A stretch of DNA of 64,000 bases, taken from positions 62,001-126,000 of the forward strand of contig JACQBA010000001.1 of NCBI GenBank assembly GCA_016194745.1, read 5' to 3'. The position numbers and the translations under genes are program-made. This DNA comes from Elusimicrobiota bacterium. Its GTDB lineage: Bacteria > Elusimicrobiota > Elusimicrobia > UBA1565 > JACRDR01. The notes under the pieces are model-generated. The model saw only the letters and a program-made list of their open reading frames with translations. It made no database searches and was not told where the DNA came from. Positions 33,082-41,251 of the stretch are shown piece after piece. Each line of letters begins with the position of its first letter. The first letter of the stretch is position 1.

Positions 33082-34847
33082 GCCTGCCTCCTGATCTCCA
33101 AAATCCGCCGAATCGCCGCGTCTAGATCTTCCGCGCGAAGCGGCTTGGCCACGAATGCCGCGGCCCCGGCGTCGAGCGTCCGGGACACCGCCGGACTGCC
33201 GGAGATCGCCGAGCAGACGAGAACCGGGATATCAGCGGTGGCCGGGTGCTTGCCCAAACGCTCAAACGCCTCCGGGCCCGAGCATTCTCGGGCATCGACG
33301 TCGAGAAGGATCACGTCCGGACGCAGCCGTTCCGCGGCGACGGACGCGGACGAAGCTTCGTTCACCACGGCCGCATTATATCCTTTTGCCTCCAGCAGCC
33401 TGCGAGTCATCTCGGCGACCGAGTAATCCTCATCGATGACCAGCACCCGCGGGGTGCCGGCCGTCCGCGCGGGTTCGGGCCGAAGCGGGCCGCGACTCGG
33501 CGCGGACGGCAGCCGCACCCACGCCCGAGTGCCTTTTCCCGGCTCGGATTCGATGCCAACGCTTCCGCCCATCGCCTCGACCGTCTCCTTCACGATGTAG
33601 AGCCCGAGTCCCGTCCCGCGAACTCCGGTCCAGGCGCGCTCCGCGTCGCCCGCCTGCTCGAAGCGCTTGAAGACCCTGGAGAGAGCCTCGGGCGGGATGC
33701 CCGATCCGGTATCGGCGACGGCGATCTCGACGGCTCCCTGCGCTGCGGACACCGTCGCCCGAACGCTGCCGCCGGAGCGCGTGAACTTGAGCGCGTTCGA
33801 CAGCAGGTTCGCGACCGCGCGCTCCACCCGGTCCCCGTCGGCGAGGACGGCCGGGGCGCCAGGATCGACTTCAAAGGCCAGCGAGATACCACGGTTCGCC
33901 GCCACGATCGAATAGAGCTCGGAGAGCCGCGCGATCATCGGAGCAAGCTCGACGCTTTCCCGCCGGAACTCCGTCTTGCCGCCCTTGATGCGGGCGGCGT
34001 CAAGAACGTTGTCGATGAAGACGCCGAGGCGCGTGACGTTCTCGACGGCGGCGCTCAGAATCTTGCGGTGCGCGGGTCGTAGGGCGTCCTTCTCCGGGTC
34101 CTCGTGGAGCATGAAGTCCAGCGACATCTTGATCGCGGCGAGGGGGCTGCTCAGATCGTGGGAGACGCTCTCGACGAAGCGGTCCTTGAGCTCGTCCAGC
34201 TCGCGAATCCGGACGACCATCGCATTGAACTGTCTCGCCAGCTCGCCCAACTCGTCGTCGGCTCCGGCCGGGACGGAAACGGTCAAGTCCCCCTGTCCCA
34301 CCCCGCGTGCGCCCTCGGCGAGCCGCGCGAGCGGCCCGGAGAGCAGATGGGCCAGCGCGACGGCGGAAAGGAGGCTGAGGGCGATCGCGGCGAGCGCGAA
34401 TAGGATGTTCGCCGGCAACAAATCGCGCAGGGCCTCCGCGGAAAGCGCCGCCGGATAGTCCTCTCGGATCCCCAGGCGAACGCGGCCCGCGCCGGACCGA
34501 TCGGGCGACACGACGTCCCCCCGACGGGCGGGAGGCGGCGCGTCTTTGGCGCGTCCGGGATCGCTCCGCTGCAGGACGGCTCCCGAACGGTCCTCGAGAA
34601 GCGCGTACTCCACTTCCGGGAGGACGTGCGGCACGGATTCGAGCTGCTGCTGCAGAAGCGCGCGCGCGCCCGTCTTCTGAGCCTCCTCCGCGAGCAGGCT
34701 GAGCGCGGCGGCCTGACGTCGGTGAAGCCGTTCCGCCCGCCGAAGGGAAAGCTGCACGGAAGCCATCGAACTCACGATCCACGCGGCGGCGAAGCTGAAT
34801 GCCGCCACCGCGCTCATGGCGATCGAGAGCTTGGTCCTGATCTTCAT
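33078..34847 (-). CDS. Hybrid sensor histidine kinase with C-terminal receiver
   Basis: A 589-residue kinase. There are two membrane spans (near 8-28 and 145-170) flanking a ~115-residue periplasmic sensor, then HAMP (LARLAEGARGVGQGDLTV), HisKA with FVESVSHDLSSPLAAIK (phospho-His), and the ATPase domain (NLLSNALKF, DTGSGIP, GTGLGLYIVKE). A receiver domain follows (VLVIDEDYS, VILLDVDA, FVAKPL). Signals travel to the OmpR-type regulator next to it. A TATAAT at 34863-34868 lies upstream; a nearby tandem TTTGAACCCGG/TTTGGGCCGCT repeat with 11-base period could be its operator. Confidence 0.92.
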   Translation of the reverse strand: MKIRTKLSIAMSAVAAFSFAAAWIVSSMASVQLSLRRAERLHRRQAAALSLLAEEAQKTGARALLQQQLESVPHVLPEVEYALLEDRSGAVLQRSDPGRAKDAPPPARRGDVVSPDRSGAGRVRLGIREDYPAALSAEALRDLLPANILFALAAIALSLLSAVALAHLLSGPLARLAEGARGVGQGDLTVSVPAGADDELGELARQFNAMVVRIRELDELKDRFVESVSHDLSSPLAAIKMSLDFMLHEDPEKDALRPAHRKILSAAVENVTRLGVFIDNVLDAARIKGGKTEFRRESVELAPMIARLSELYSIVAANRGISLAFEVDPGAPAVLADGDRVERAVANLLSNALKFTRSGGSVRATVSAAQGAVEIAVADTGSGIPPEALSRVFKRFEQAGDAERAWTGVRGTGLGLYIVKETVEAMGGSVGIESEPGKGTRAWVRLPSAPSRGPLRPEPARTAGTPRVLVIDEDYSVAEMTRRLLEAKGYNAAVVNEASSASVAAERLRPDVILLDVDARECSGPEAFERLGKHPATADIPVLVCSAISGSPAVSRTLDAGAAAFVAKPLRAEDLDAAIRRILEIRRQA

Positions 34848-34922
34848 CGATAGAAGGGACCCATTATAGTACTTCCGCGCGAGAAGCGGCCCAAACCGGG
34901 TTCAAACGGGCCGCATACGCAT

Positions 34923-34966
34923 GTTACAGCTCCTCTATGGATGCGCGATCGAACCGCGCATATACT
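34923..34966 (+). promoter_or_regulatory. Shared 18-base box promoter, site 1 (dps-like gene)
   Basis: GTTACA-N6-CTATGG at 34923-34940, then exactly 20 bases, then TATACT at 34961-34966. It precedes the Dps-like gene with start at 35004. Confidence 0.75.
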
Positions 34967-35003
34967 CTGCGTAAGAGAGACACTGAATGAGAGGAGGTGG
35001 AGC

Positions 35004-35516
35004 ATGAAAAGCGTCAAAGCATCAGAGGCAGATATCGTCCGCATGATGAAGGACATGGGCCGCACCCAAGCCGCGGATTTTCTGAACTCCGTCCTGTCCG
35101 ATGAATACGTGCTCCACACCAAGACCCGCGACTACAACTGGACGATCTCCGACGCCCACGTGTCCGATCTTCACGACATCCTCTACGCGCAGTTCAAGGA
35201 GATCGACGACATTCTGGACGAAGTAGCCGCGCGCGCGCGCGAACTCGGAGGCAGGTCGCTGGGAACCCTGCGGGAGTTCTTGGGCCAAGCGCGGCTCAAG
35301 GACTCCGGAGAGAATGAGACCGACGCAAAGAAGTTGGTGACGTCCCTCTTGGAAGACCATGAGACCGTGATTCGACTGCTCAAAGACGAGCAGGCCCGAT
35401 TCGAGCAGGGCGGCGACGACTCCACCAAGGAGTTCCTACGGAAACTGGTCGCCCGCCACGAAAAAATGGCATGGACGCTGCGCGCATTCCTGCAGTTTCG
35501 AGCCGGACAGGCGTAA
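35004..35516 (+). CDS. Dps-like ferritin-fold protein with degraded ferroxidase site
   Basis: A 170-residue protein preceded by GAGGAGGTGG before ATG at 35004. It follows the Dps outline: YNWTISDAHVSDLHDIL, then ILDEVAARARELGG and RKLVARHEKMAWTLRAFL. Dps proteins store iron and shield DNA. Compared with the E. coli ferroxidase set, the His of HW is Asn (DYNW), the Asp after the second His is Tyr (LHDILYAQ), and the Glu of DxxAER is Ala (DEVAAR); the second His and one Asp remain. Iron oxidation is therefore doubtful and a structural role is possible. First of three genes in a stress-type operon under box site 1. Confidence 0.82.
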   Translation: MKSVKASEADIVRMMKDMGRTQAADFLNSVLSDEYVLHTKTRDYNWTISDAHVSDLHDILYAQFKEIDDILDEVAARARELGGRSLGTLREFLGQARLKDSGENETDAKKLVTSLLEDHETVIRLLKDEQARFEQGGDDSTKEFLRKLVARHEKMAWTLRAFLQFRAGQA

Positions 35517-35539
35517 ATTCCCTGACGGAGGAGACGATC

Positions 35540-36046
35540 ATGCGAAGACCCAGCGTGGAGATGTTCCGGCCGTCAAGACCCGTCCCGATCGAGAGCGTTT
35601 TGAAGCCCCCGTCTTCGTTCACTTTCGATCTGGCCGCCGAGACGGCCAGGCTCAAACACGGCGACGCCTGGCTCCGGACGGGACACAACGCGAAGGTTCT
35701 GGCGAAACACCCGCACCTTCGAGTGCTGCTTACGGTCCTGAAAGTCGGGACCCGGATTCCCCGTCACCGAGTCGAGGAACGCATCTCGATTCAAACGGTC
35801 GTCGGCAAGCTCCGCTTCCACCTGCCGGCCCGGACGCTGGACCTCGCGTCGGGCCACCTGCTCGTCATCGAGCCCGGCGTACAGCACGACATGGAAGCCG
35901 TCAGCGATTGCGCATTTCTTCTCTCGATCTCGTGGCCCAAGGACCCGCTCCCATTGGAACCCGAGAGACCGGAAGCCCGCGTTTCGGATACGCACGCCTT
36001 TCGCGCGCCGCCGGCAAGCCCGACTCGCCCGTGGAAGCTGCTGTGA
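35540..36046 (+). CDS. Cupin-fold protein
   Basis: A 168-residue protein with a small beta-barrel pattern: LLTVLKVGTRIPRHRVEERI, then GKLRFHLPARTLDLASGHLL and IEPGVQHDMEAVSDCAFLLS. The His in PRHR and in VQHD could be metal ligands. Cupins are small enzymes or sensors. GGAGGAGAC precedes ATG at 35540, 23 bases after the dps-like gene. The C-terminus overlaps the next gene (GTGA). Confidence 0.72.
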   Translation: MRRPSVEMFRPSRPVPIESVLKPPSSFTFDLAAETARLKHGDAWLRTGHNAKVLAKHPHLRVLLTVLKVGTRIPRHRVEERISIQTVVGKLRFHLPARTLDLASGHLLVIEPGVQHDMEAVSDCAFLLSISWPKDPLPLEPERPEARVSDTHAFRAPPASPTRPWKLL

Positions 36047-36354
36047 GCGAGATCGCCGTCCTTACGGAACGTCTGCAGCCTACGCGAGCGCGTCGGAAGC
36101 ACCCGCGCGTGCGCCGCTGGGGCTCGGCCCTCGTCTTGGTCCTGGCCGCGGGCGTCTATCTCTCGTTCTTCCGGTCTGCGTCGGCTCCCGCAAGTTCCGG
36201 TGCGTCGACTCCGACCCCCACCCTACGCATTCGTCCGGCCGAAGGGCAATTGGTGGCGATCACCACCGACCCACAAGGCGCGACCGTACTTCAATTTCAA
36301 CAGCGCGACGCCCGCTTCAACCTCGTGATCGAGAAGGCCGCGAGTATCCCTTAG
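36043..36354 (+). CDS. Small single-span membrane protein
   Basis: A 103-residue protein with one membrane segment (WGSALVLVLAAGVYLSFF) after a basic cytoplasmic N-terminus (~32 residues). The extracytoplasmic part includes RPAEGQLVAITTDPQGATVL. No family recognised. GTG at 36043 overlaps the cupin stop as GTGA. Its stop overlaps that of the convergent gene at 36351 by four bases. Confidence 0.6.
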   Translation: MSEIAVLTERLQPTRARRKHPRVRRWGSALVLVLAAGVYLSFFRSASAPASSGASTPTPTLRIRPAEGQLVAITTDPQGATVLQFQQRDARFNLVIEKAASIP

Positions 36355-36962
36355 GTTGCGCTTAGGTCCAGGCAGACGTCTTCTCGGCCGGGAAGCCGGA
36401 CGGAGATTCGTTCCGCGTCGACCTGAGTCTTTGCGGCGCCGCAAGCGACGCGTCGAAACGCCCACTGGGCGCTTTCCATCGTCTCCGCTCCCACTCGCTC
36501 CGGATCGAGCATCTTGTCGAGGATCGTGTGGTGTTCGAGCAGCGCGGGAAGCTTGGCGAATCGGAACCAATCCCAGAACGCCGTCTCCGGATACTTGGAT
36601 CGGACGCAGCAAGACGCGTTCTCGATGGAGTCAGTGTCGATCCACTGAATCCAATTGCGGCCCTCGGCGTCGAGGTATCCGTAGTCGCTGCCGGCCGGCT
36701 GATCGTAAGCCAACTCTTGCGTGTGGTAGAGGATAGCCGCCGGCGCCCCTGAATTCGAATAAAGGACGTGCCCATGATCGAAGTCTCGCTCGTCTCCAAG
36801 GTGCCGGAAGGCCTTCAGATACAGCTTGTCCACGAACTTCTGGAGAAGAGACTGGAACTGCGCCGGAGGCAGTGCGGCGCGGGACGAGAGTCCCTTGGGC
36901 GATTGGCACCACGCGGGCGCGAGGGCCAACGACAGGAGGACGGCAAGCGAAGCTCGGCGCAT
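36351..36962 (-). CDS. Secreted protein of unknown function
   Basis: A 203-residue protein with a signal peptide (ASLAVLLSLALAPAWCQS). The mature part is aromatic-rich (YGYLDAEGRNWIQWIDTDS, TAFWDWFRF) and has several cysteines (ENASCCV, VACGAA, DVCLD) that could form disulfides. No family recognised. CATAAT at 36969-36974 lies exactly six bases before the ATG, suggesting a leaderless message. Confidence 0.6.
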   Translation of the reverse strand: MRRASLAVLLSLALAPAWCQSPKGLSSRAALPPAQFQSLLQKFVDKLYLKAFRHLGDERDFDHGHVLYSNSGAPAAILYHTQELAYDQPAGSDYGYLDAEGRNWIQWIDTDSIENASCCVRSKYPETAFWDWFRFAKLPALLEHHTILDKMLDPERVGAETMESAQWAFRRVACGAAKTQVDAERISVRLPGREDVCLDLSAT

Positions 36963-36974
36963 GTCGTCATTATG
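36963..36974 (-). promoter_or_regulatory. -10 element placing a leaderless start at 36962
   Basis: CATAAT on the minus strand (36969-36974), six bases, then ATG at 36962. No ribosome-binding site is present. Confidence 0.45.
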
Positions 36975-37004
36975 TCAATGCGGTGTTACGAATGCATTAA
37001 CTCT

Positions 37005-37040
37005 TGTCACGTGCGTGTCATCAGGCGTCAGGTCGAGTCA
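37005..37040. promoter_or_regulatory. Phased GTCA repeats, candidate response-regulator operator
   Basis: GTCA occurs at 37006, 37017, 37027 and 37037, spaced 11, 10 and 10 bases, so all lie on one face of the helix. This is typical of OmpR/PhoB-family binding arrays. It lies between two divergent genes and just upstream of box site 2. Confidence 0.45.
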
Positions 37041-37058
37041 ATCCGGATTCATCCAATT

Positions 37059-37102
37059 GTTACGGCGCGTCCATCCCCACCGGGAACGAAGCGTTCTATA
37101 CT
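37059..37102 (+). promoter_or_regulatory. Shared 18-base box promoter, site 2 (FecR-like gene)
   Basis: GTTACG-N6-CCATCC at 37059-37076, exactly 20 bases, then TATACT at 37097-37102. The gene begins at 37132. Confidence 0.7.
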
Positions 37103-37131
37103 GAACATGTCGTCTGCTCCAGGAGATGAAC

Positions 37132-38304
37132 ATGCCAAGTCATCGTGCTTTGGTCTCGGCGTTCGCGTTCCTCGCGGCTTTCGCCTCGGCACCCTCCATC
37201 GCCGAGGAAGGCCGCGCGGCGACCGCGCCGCGGGTCCGCTTGATCCACGCCACGGGCGAGCTCGAGGTCGGCGGAGATCGCTCCCAGGACGTTCCTGGAC
37301 AGAACCTCCCGATGATACCGTCGGGCTCCATCATCCGCGTGCTCAGCGGAGAAGCGGCTTTCGAGTCCGACTATCACCTCACCATCCGCGCCCGTAAGGG
37401 TAACGCCTTCATCGTCAATTCCTATGCTCCTAAAGGAAAGCGGGCCGGCTCGTTGAGAATCGGGACGGTCTCAGACGAAGCGTCGCCGCTGGACGTAAGG
37501 ATCGGGAGCCATAAGTTCATTATGGGAAAGGACGCCGCGATCACGATCGCTTCCTCGGGCAAAGGCCAAGTCTCAGTTGAGGTGGCCGGCGGCTATGTCG
37601 AGCTCGTCTCCGGAGACCCCATGAGCCGCGGCGCCAGCATCATCTTCAGCACGTGGTCGCGAGGCGGGTCCGGCCTGGACCCAGGCGACATCGCCATCAT
37701 CCAGGTTCCGCCAGCGATCGGTTTCCTGCGCCAAGCGGCGCCGGCCCGGTCGTACCGCATCATTCCGGAGACCGCGGCGGCGTTCCGCATCCGTGCGGTC
37801 AAACGGACCGGAACGGATACCGCCAGACGCGAGGAGCGCGCCCGCAAGGCGGTGGCGGGTTGGCCCGCGGCCTCGCGGACGGTGGCGAGGATGATGATTG
37901 AGAAATACGGATCACCCAATTCCATCGAGAACGATGTGATCTCCTGGGAGGGCAACGAGCCTTGGAAAAAGACGTCGGTCTATCGCGCGGGAAAGCCGAG
38001 CGGCATGCCGCCTGGGCGCGTGAACGTCCTCCTGCAGTCCGTCCGCTATCAGGTATCGCCCGAGGCCGCACGCGCGATCGAGAATCTCGGCATGAACCTC
38101 TCGATCGACGCGTCCCAACGACTCCTATCGGCGGCCGGAGAATCAGAGGACATCAATTTCCTGGCACTTAACCTTGCCGACGAAGTGGCGACCGGAGCCA
38201 AGACGCCCCAGGAAGCACGCGAGTTCTACGTCAGGACGACCGCGCTATCGCTTGAAGGAAAGTCGTCGCCATACCTCAGCGGCCTCCTCTTCGAACACTT
38301 CTAG
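37132..38304 (+). CDS. Secreted FecR-domain-like protein
   Basis: A 390-residue protein with a signal peptide (ALVSAFAFLAAFASAPSIA). Residues ~35-130 resemble a FecR/DUF-type beta-sandwich: VRLIHATGELEVGG, IPSGSIIRVLSGEAAFESD. The remainder contains helical regions including YGSPNSIENDVISWEGNEPW. FecR-like domains bind ligands and signal in the periplasm; here there is no membrane anchor, so a secreted or periplasmic role is likely. Start 37132 is favoured over 37126 because AGGAG sits six bases before it. Confidence 0.65.
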   Translation: MPSHRALVSAFAFLAAFASAPSIAEEGRAATAPRVRLIHATGELEVGGDRSQDVPGQNLPMIPSGSIIRVLSGEAAFESDYHLTIRARKGNAFIVNSYAPKGKRAGSLRIGTVSDEASPLDVRIGSHKFIMGKDAAITIASSGKGQVSVEVAGGYVELVSGDPMSRGASIIFSTWSRGGSGLDPGDIAIIQVPPAIGFLRQAAPARSYRIIPETAAAFRIRAVKRTGTDTARREERARKAVAGWPAASRTVARMMIEKYGSPNSIENDVISWEGNEPWKKTSVYRAGKPSGMPPGRVNVLLQSVRYQVSPEAARAIENLGMNLSIDASQRLLSAAGESEDINFLALNLADEVATGAKTPQEAREFYVRTTALSLEGKSSPYLSGLLFEHF

Positions 38305-38346
38305 CTCGACCCGCATCGGGCGGCTTCACATAAGCAATACAATTCG

Positions 38347-38390
38347 TTTACTGCTCCTCAGTGGACGATGCGCGGCTCTTCGATCATAAT
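38347..38390 (+). promoter_or_regulatory. Shared 18-base box promoter, site 3 (histidine kinase)
   Basis: TTTACT-N6-CAGTGG at 38347-38364, exactly 20 bases, then CATAAT at 38385-38390. The predicted start near 38397 leaves only about six bases before GTG at 38403. Confidence 0.65.
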
Positions 38391-38402
38391 CGTAACATCA
38401 CC

Positions 38403-40025
38403 GTGAACAAATTGACGCCGACTTGTAGCGTCCCACGAGAGCGCCGCGCGGCGGACCGCTATATCACCGCGCAACTCGCGATCGCGGGAGTTCTGGCCGA
38501 GTCCCCCTCCCTCGGCGTCGCGATCACCAAGGTGATCCGAACCGTCTGCCAGAGCATGGATTGGGACGCCGGAGCTCTTTGGGAAGTGCGCCCGACGGAC
38601 CGCAGCCTGCACCGCGTCCAATCGTGGTACGCCGCAGATCGCGGGTTGGAACAGTTCTTGGAGCCTCGCTTCGGGTCTCCGGCGCCAATGGGGATCGGAC
38701 TGCTGGGTCTGGTCTGGGCGAGCCGACAGCCCGCGTGGATTCCCGACCTTGCCGAGCGCCGCCCCGGAACCTACAACCCGCAAGCGGCGGCCGTCGGCCT
38801 CCATTGCCACTTCGGGATACCCATCCGCCTCGGCACGAATACCTTTGGAATCCTCGAGTTCTTTAGCCGGTCCGCGCGCCAACCCGATTTCGTCCTGCTG
38901 CAGATGATGTCGATCACCGGATGCCAGCTCGGTCAGTTCATCAAGAACAGGCGCGCGGAGGAGGCTCTAAAGGAAAACCGGGAAAAGTACCGACTTCTTT
39001 TCTCGGGAGTGAGCGACGCCATCATTCTCTACGACCTTGCAAGCGAGGAGATCGAGGACGCCAACGACGCGGCCATTTCGCTGTATGGCTACTCGAAAAC
39101 GGAGTTCCTACAGCGGCGACTCTCGGATCTGTCCGCGCAGCCGCGGATCCTTCCCGCTCTCGTCCGGTCGGCGCACCACGAGCGGACCGTAGTGATTCAG
39201 CGAAAGAGGAAGGATGGGTCCATATTCCCCGTGGAGTCGACCATCGGGACCCTGACGTGGAAGGACCGAATCGTCGGCGTACGCGTGGAGCGGGACATCA
39301 CCGAGAGAAGACGCAGCGAGGAGCTCGAACGGCTTCGCGAGCGCGAGCGCCTGCGGCGGGAGTTCGTCGCGACGGTCTCTCACGAATTCCGCACGCCCGT
39401 CGCGGCGATCAAGGGATTCGCGGAGACGCTCCAGAAAGGCGGATTGGAGGACTCGCGCAACCGCCTCCAGTTCGTGAAGATCATCGAGAAGCACGCCAAT
39501 CGGCTCTCGCGTTTGGTCGAGGACCTTTTGGAGTTGTCCGCCCTCGAGTCCGGAAAGCGCTCGATGAACCCCGAGGCGGTGCGGCTGGCGAAGTTCGTGC
39601 GCCGATTCTCGAGAAGCATCGGCCCTCTCGTCCGTCGGCGGCGCCTATCGGTCCGCGTCGACCTTCCACAAGAGATGCGGGCGCTCGCCGACAAGACCCA
39701 GCTCTCCCAGGTGCTGCAGAACCTGCTTTCGAACGCGGTCAAGTTCAGCCGAACGGGAGGCCGCATCGTCGTGAGCGGCAAGCCCCTCCAGCACATGGTC
39801 ATGCTGTCGGTGCGAGATTCGGGCGCGGGTATCCCGGAAGAGGAGCTCCCCCACATTTTCGAACGCTTCAACCACTGCCGGAAGGATCGAAAGCAGGTGG
39901 AAGGGACCGGCTTAGGACTCTCCATCGCCAAGCAGATCGTGGAGGCGCATGGCGGCCGTATCTGGGCCGAGAACATTCGCGGCCGCGGTGCGGCCTTCCA
40001 CTTTACGCTGCCTCGTCCGAACTAA
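38403..40025 (+). CDS. Sensor histidine kinase (GAF-PAS-HisKA-HATPase)
   Basis: A 540-residue cytosolic kinase. GAF domain at ~20-175 (GVLAESPSLGVAITKVIRTV; HCHFGIPI), PAS at ~195-310 (YRLLFSGVSDAIILYDLAS), HisKA with FVATVSHEFRTPVAAIKGF and an ATPase domain (LLSNAVKFSRTGG, DSGAGIPEEE, GTGLGLSIAKQI). No membrane span. A GTG at 38361 gives a longer frame, but the predicted -10 lies downstream of it, so GTG at 38403 is used. It precedes the PhoB-like regulator at 40377, a likely partner. Confidence 0.85.
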   Translation: MNKLTPTCSVPRERRAADRYITAQLAIAGVLAESPSLGVAITKVIRTVCQSMDWDAGALWEVRPTDRSLHRVQSWYAADRGLEQFLEPRFGSPAPMGIGLLGLVWASRQPAWIPDLAERRPGTYNPQAAAVGLHCHFGIPIRLGTNTFGILEFFSRSARQPDFVLLQMMSITGCQLGQFIKNRRAEEALKENREKYRLLFSGVSDAIILYDLASEEIEDANDAAISLYGYSKTEFLQRRLSDLSAQPRILPALVRSAHHERTVVIQRKRKDGSIFPVESTIGTLTWKDRIVGVRVERDITERRRSEELERLRERERLRREFVATVSHEFRTPVAAIKGFAETLQKGGLEDSRNRLQFVKIIEKHANRLSRLVEDLLELSALESGKRSMNPEAVRLAKFVRRFSRSIGPLVRRRRLSVRVDLPQEMRALADKTQLSQVLQNLLSNAVKFSRTGGRIVVSGKPLQHMVMLSVRDSGAGIPEEELPHIFERFNHCRKDRKQVEGTGLGLSIAKQIVEAHGGRIWAENIRGRGAAFHFTLPRPN

Positions 40026-40046
40026 GTCCGGTCGCGGCTCTCCTCC

Positions 40047-40181
40047 TCAGAGAAGTCGGACGATCAGAAGCACCATCGCTATCACCAGCAGGAGGTGGAT
40101 CAAACCTCCGCCGACCTGCACCGAGAAGCCTCCCAGCCAGGAGATGATCAGCAGGATGATGAGGATGTCGATGAGCCCCAT
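40047..40181 (-). CDS. Lmo0937-like small membrane protein
   Basis: Only 44 residues, with two hydrophobic segments (IDILIILLIISWLGGF and GGLIHLLLVIAMVLLIVRLL), the pattern of Lmo0937/DUF5670-type proteins often induced by stress. GGAGGAGCGT precedes the ATG at 40181; the longer frame reads through a promoter. It lies between a kinase and a regulator gene, on the opposite strand, and has its own box promoter (site 4). Confidence 0.75.
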   Translation of the reverse strand: MGLIDILIILLIISWLGGFSVQVGGGLIHLLLVIAMVLLIVRLL

Positions 40182-40232
40182 ACGCTCCTCCGCGCGGACG
40201 ATCCCGCGCATGCTCGAGATGCGCCTACCTAG

Positions 40233-40276
40233 ACTGTAACAGGGGCGCTCCACCGCCCCAATGGAGGCCGTGTAAC
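40233..40276 (-). promoter_or_regulatory. Shared 18-base box promoter, site 4 (small membrane protein)
   Basis: On the minus strand GTTACA-N6-CCATTG (40259-40276), exactly 20 bases, then TACAGT (40233-40238), upstream of the gene starting at 40181. Confidence 0.65.
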
Positions 40277-40301
40277 TCTTTCTTGGCCGAGTGGCCTCCT
40301 G

Positions 40302-40319
40302 GTCACAAGTCGGGCACAA
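40302..40319 (+). promoter_or_regulatory. 11-base direct repeat upstream of the PhoB-type regulator
   Basis: GTCACAA (40302) and GGCACAA (40313) are exactly 11 bases apart, the period of PhoB/OmpR half-sites, 58 bases before the start of the regulator gene. An autoregulatory site is a possibility. Confidence 0.35.
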
Positions 40320-40323
40320 AATA

Positions 40324-40367
40324 ATTACTGCGCCACACTTTTAGCCCCCTAGGGTCGAAAGTACAAT
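40324..40367 (+). promoter_or_regulatory. Shared 18-base box promoter, site 5 (PhoB-type regulator)
   Basis: ATTACT-N6-CACTTT at 40324-40341, exactly 20 bases, TACAAT at 40362-40367. The second half-site is weak. ATG at 40377 follows after nine bases. Confidence 0.5.
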
Positions 40368-40376
40368 GGACTCACC

Positions 40377-41072
40377 ATGATTACCAAGGCAAAGATACTG
40401 ATTGTTGAAGACGAAAGAGACATCGCGCGACTGCTCCGGTACAACCTAGAAAAGGACAGGTACAAGGTGCTCGTGGCGAACGACGCAGAATCCGCTTTGA
40501 AAATGGTCCGAAAGCAGCACCCCGACCTGATCATCCTCGACATCATGCTCCCCAAGATGGACGGGCTGGAGTTCCTTAAGACGATCCGCGCGGACAACAA
40601 CGTGCCGGTCGTGCTCCTGACCGCCAAGCGCAGCGAGATGGACAGAATCCTGGGGCTTAAGCTGGGAGCCGACGACTACATCGTAAAGCCATTCTCGGTG
40701 GGCGAACTCCAGGCGCGCATCGCCGGCCATCTCCGCCGCGCCAGCGGCATCCCCGCCGGCGGAAACGGAAAGAAGCATCTGTCTCTCGGCGCGATGGACA
40801 TCGACTTCGATCGTCACGCCATCACCGTAAAGGGACGCCCGGCGCACTTGGCGCCGAAGGAGTTCGCGATCCTGAAGCTCCTGATCGAGGCGGACGGCAA
40901 AGTGCTCTCCCGCGAGCAGCTTCTCGAGATGATCTGGGGCCTCGACAAGAACATGGAGATCGACACGCGCACGGTGGACCAGCACATCGCCCGCCTGCGC
41001 CGGAAGATTCGCCCCGAGGACGAGCGCATCGCGACGGTGCCGAACTTCGGGTATCAAGTCCGCCTGAATTGA
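40377..41072 (+). CDS. PhoB/OmpR-family response regulator
   Basis: A 231-residue regulator with acidic pocket ILIVEDERD, phospho-Asp in LIILDIMLPKMDG, Lys in YIVKPFS, and a winged-helix domain ending RLRRKIRPEDERIATVPNFG. It binds DNA as tandem dimers. The closest kinases are 38403-40025 (upstream) and 41252-42688 (downstream), both behind the shared 18-base box. It is a candidate for the factor that binds that box, which would include its own promoter. A strong terminator follows. Confidence 0.92.
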   Translation: MITKAKILIVEDERDIARLLRYNLEKDRYKVLVANDAESALKMVRKQHPDLIILDIMLPKMDGLEFLKTIRADNNVPVVLLTAKRSEMDRILGLKLGADDYIVKPFSVGELQARIAGHLRRASGIPAGGNGKKHLSLGAMDIDFDRHAITVKGRPAHLAPKEFAILKLLIEADGKVLSREQLLEMIWGLDKNMEIDTRTVDQHIARLRRKIRPEDERIATVPNFGYQVRLN

Positions 41073-41085
41073 CGTTACGCTCTTG

Positions 41086-41127
41086 CTCGGCAGGGTCGGG
41101 TGCGGCCGACCCTGCCGAGTTTTTTTT
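41086..41127 (+). terminator. Rho-independent terminator after the response regulator
   Basis: CTCGGCAGGGTCGG at 41086-41099 pairs perfectly with CCGACCCTGCCGAG at 41106-41119, with a six-base loop, followed by eight T residues. Confidence 0.93.
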
Positions 41128-41159
41128 GGAGCTCGCGGTCACGCCTTCGTCCAAAAACC

Positions 41160-41203
41160 TTTCTGCTTCGTCCATGGGACGCCGGACGCGCCCCGTCTAT
41201 AAT
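41160..41203 (+). promoter_or_regulatory. Shared 18-base box promoter, site 6 (second kinase)
   Basis: TTTCTG-N6-CCATGG at 41160-41177, exactly 20 bases, TATAAT at 41198-41203. The kinase gene starts at 41252 after GGAGGGACC. Confidence 0.6.
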
Positions 41204-41251
41204 TCCGAAGGCATTCCGATATAGGCCGTCGCGACCGAGCACGGAGGGACC

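Noticed and set aside
34863..34906. Shared 18-base box upstream of the hybrid kinase
   Set aside because: Spacing fits, but the half-sites TTTGAA and TTGGGC match the consensus poorly; the 11-base TTTG repeat is a better explanation.
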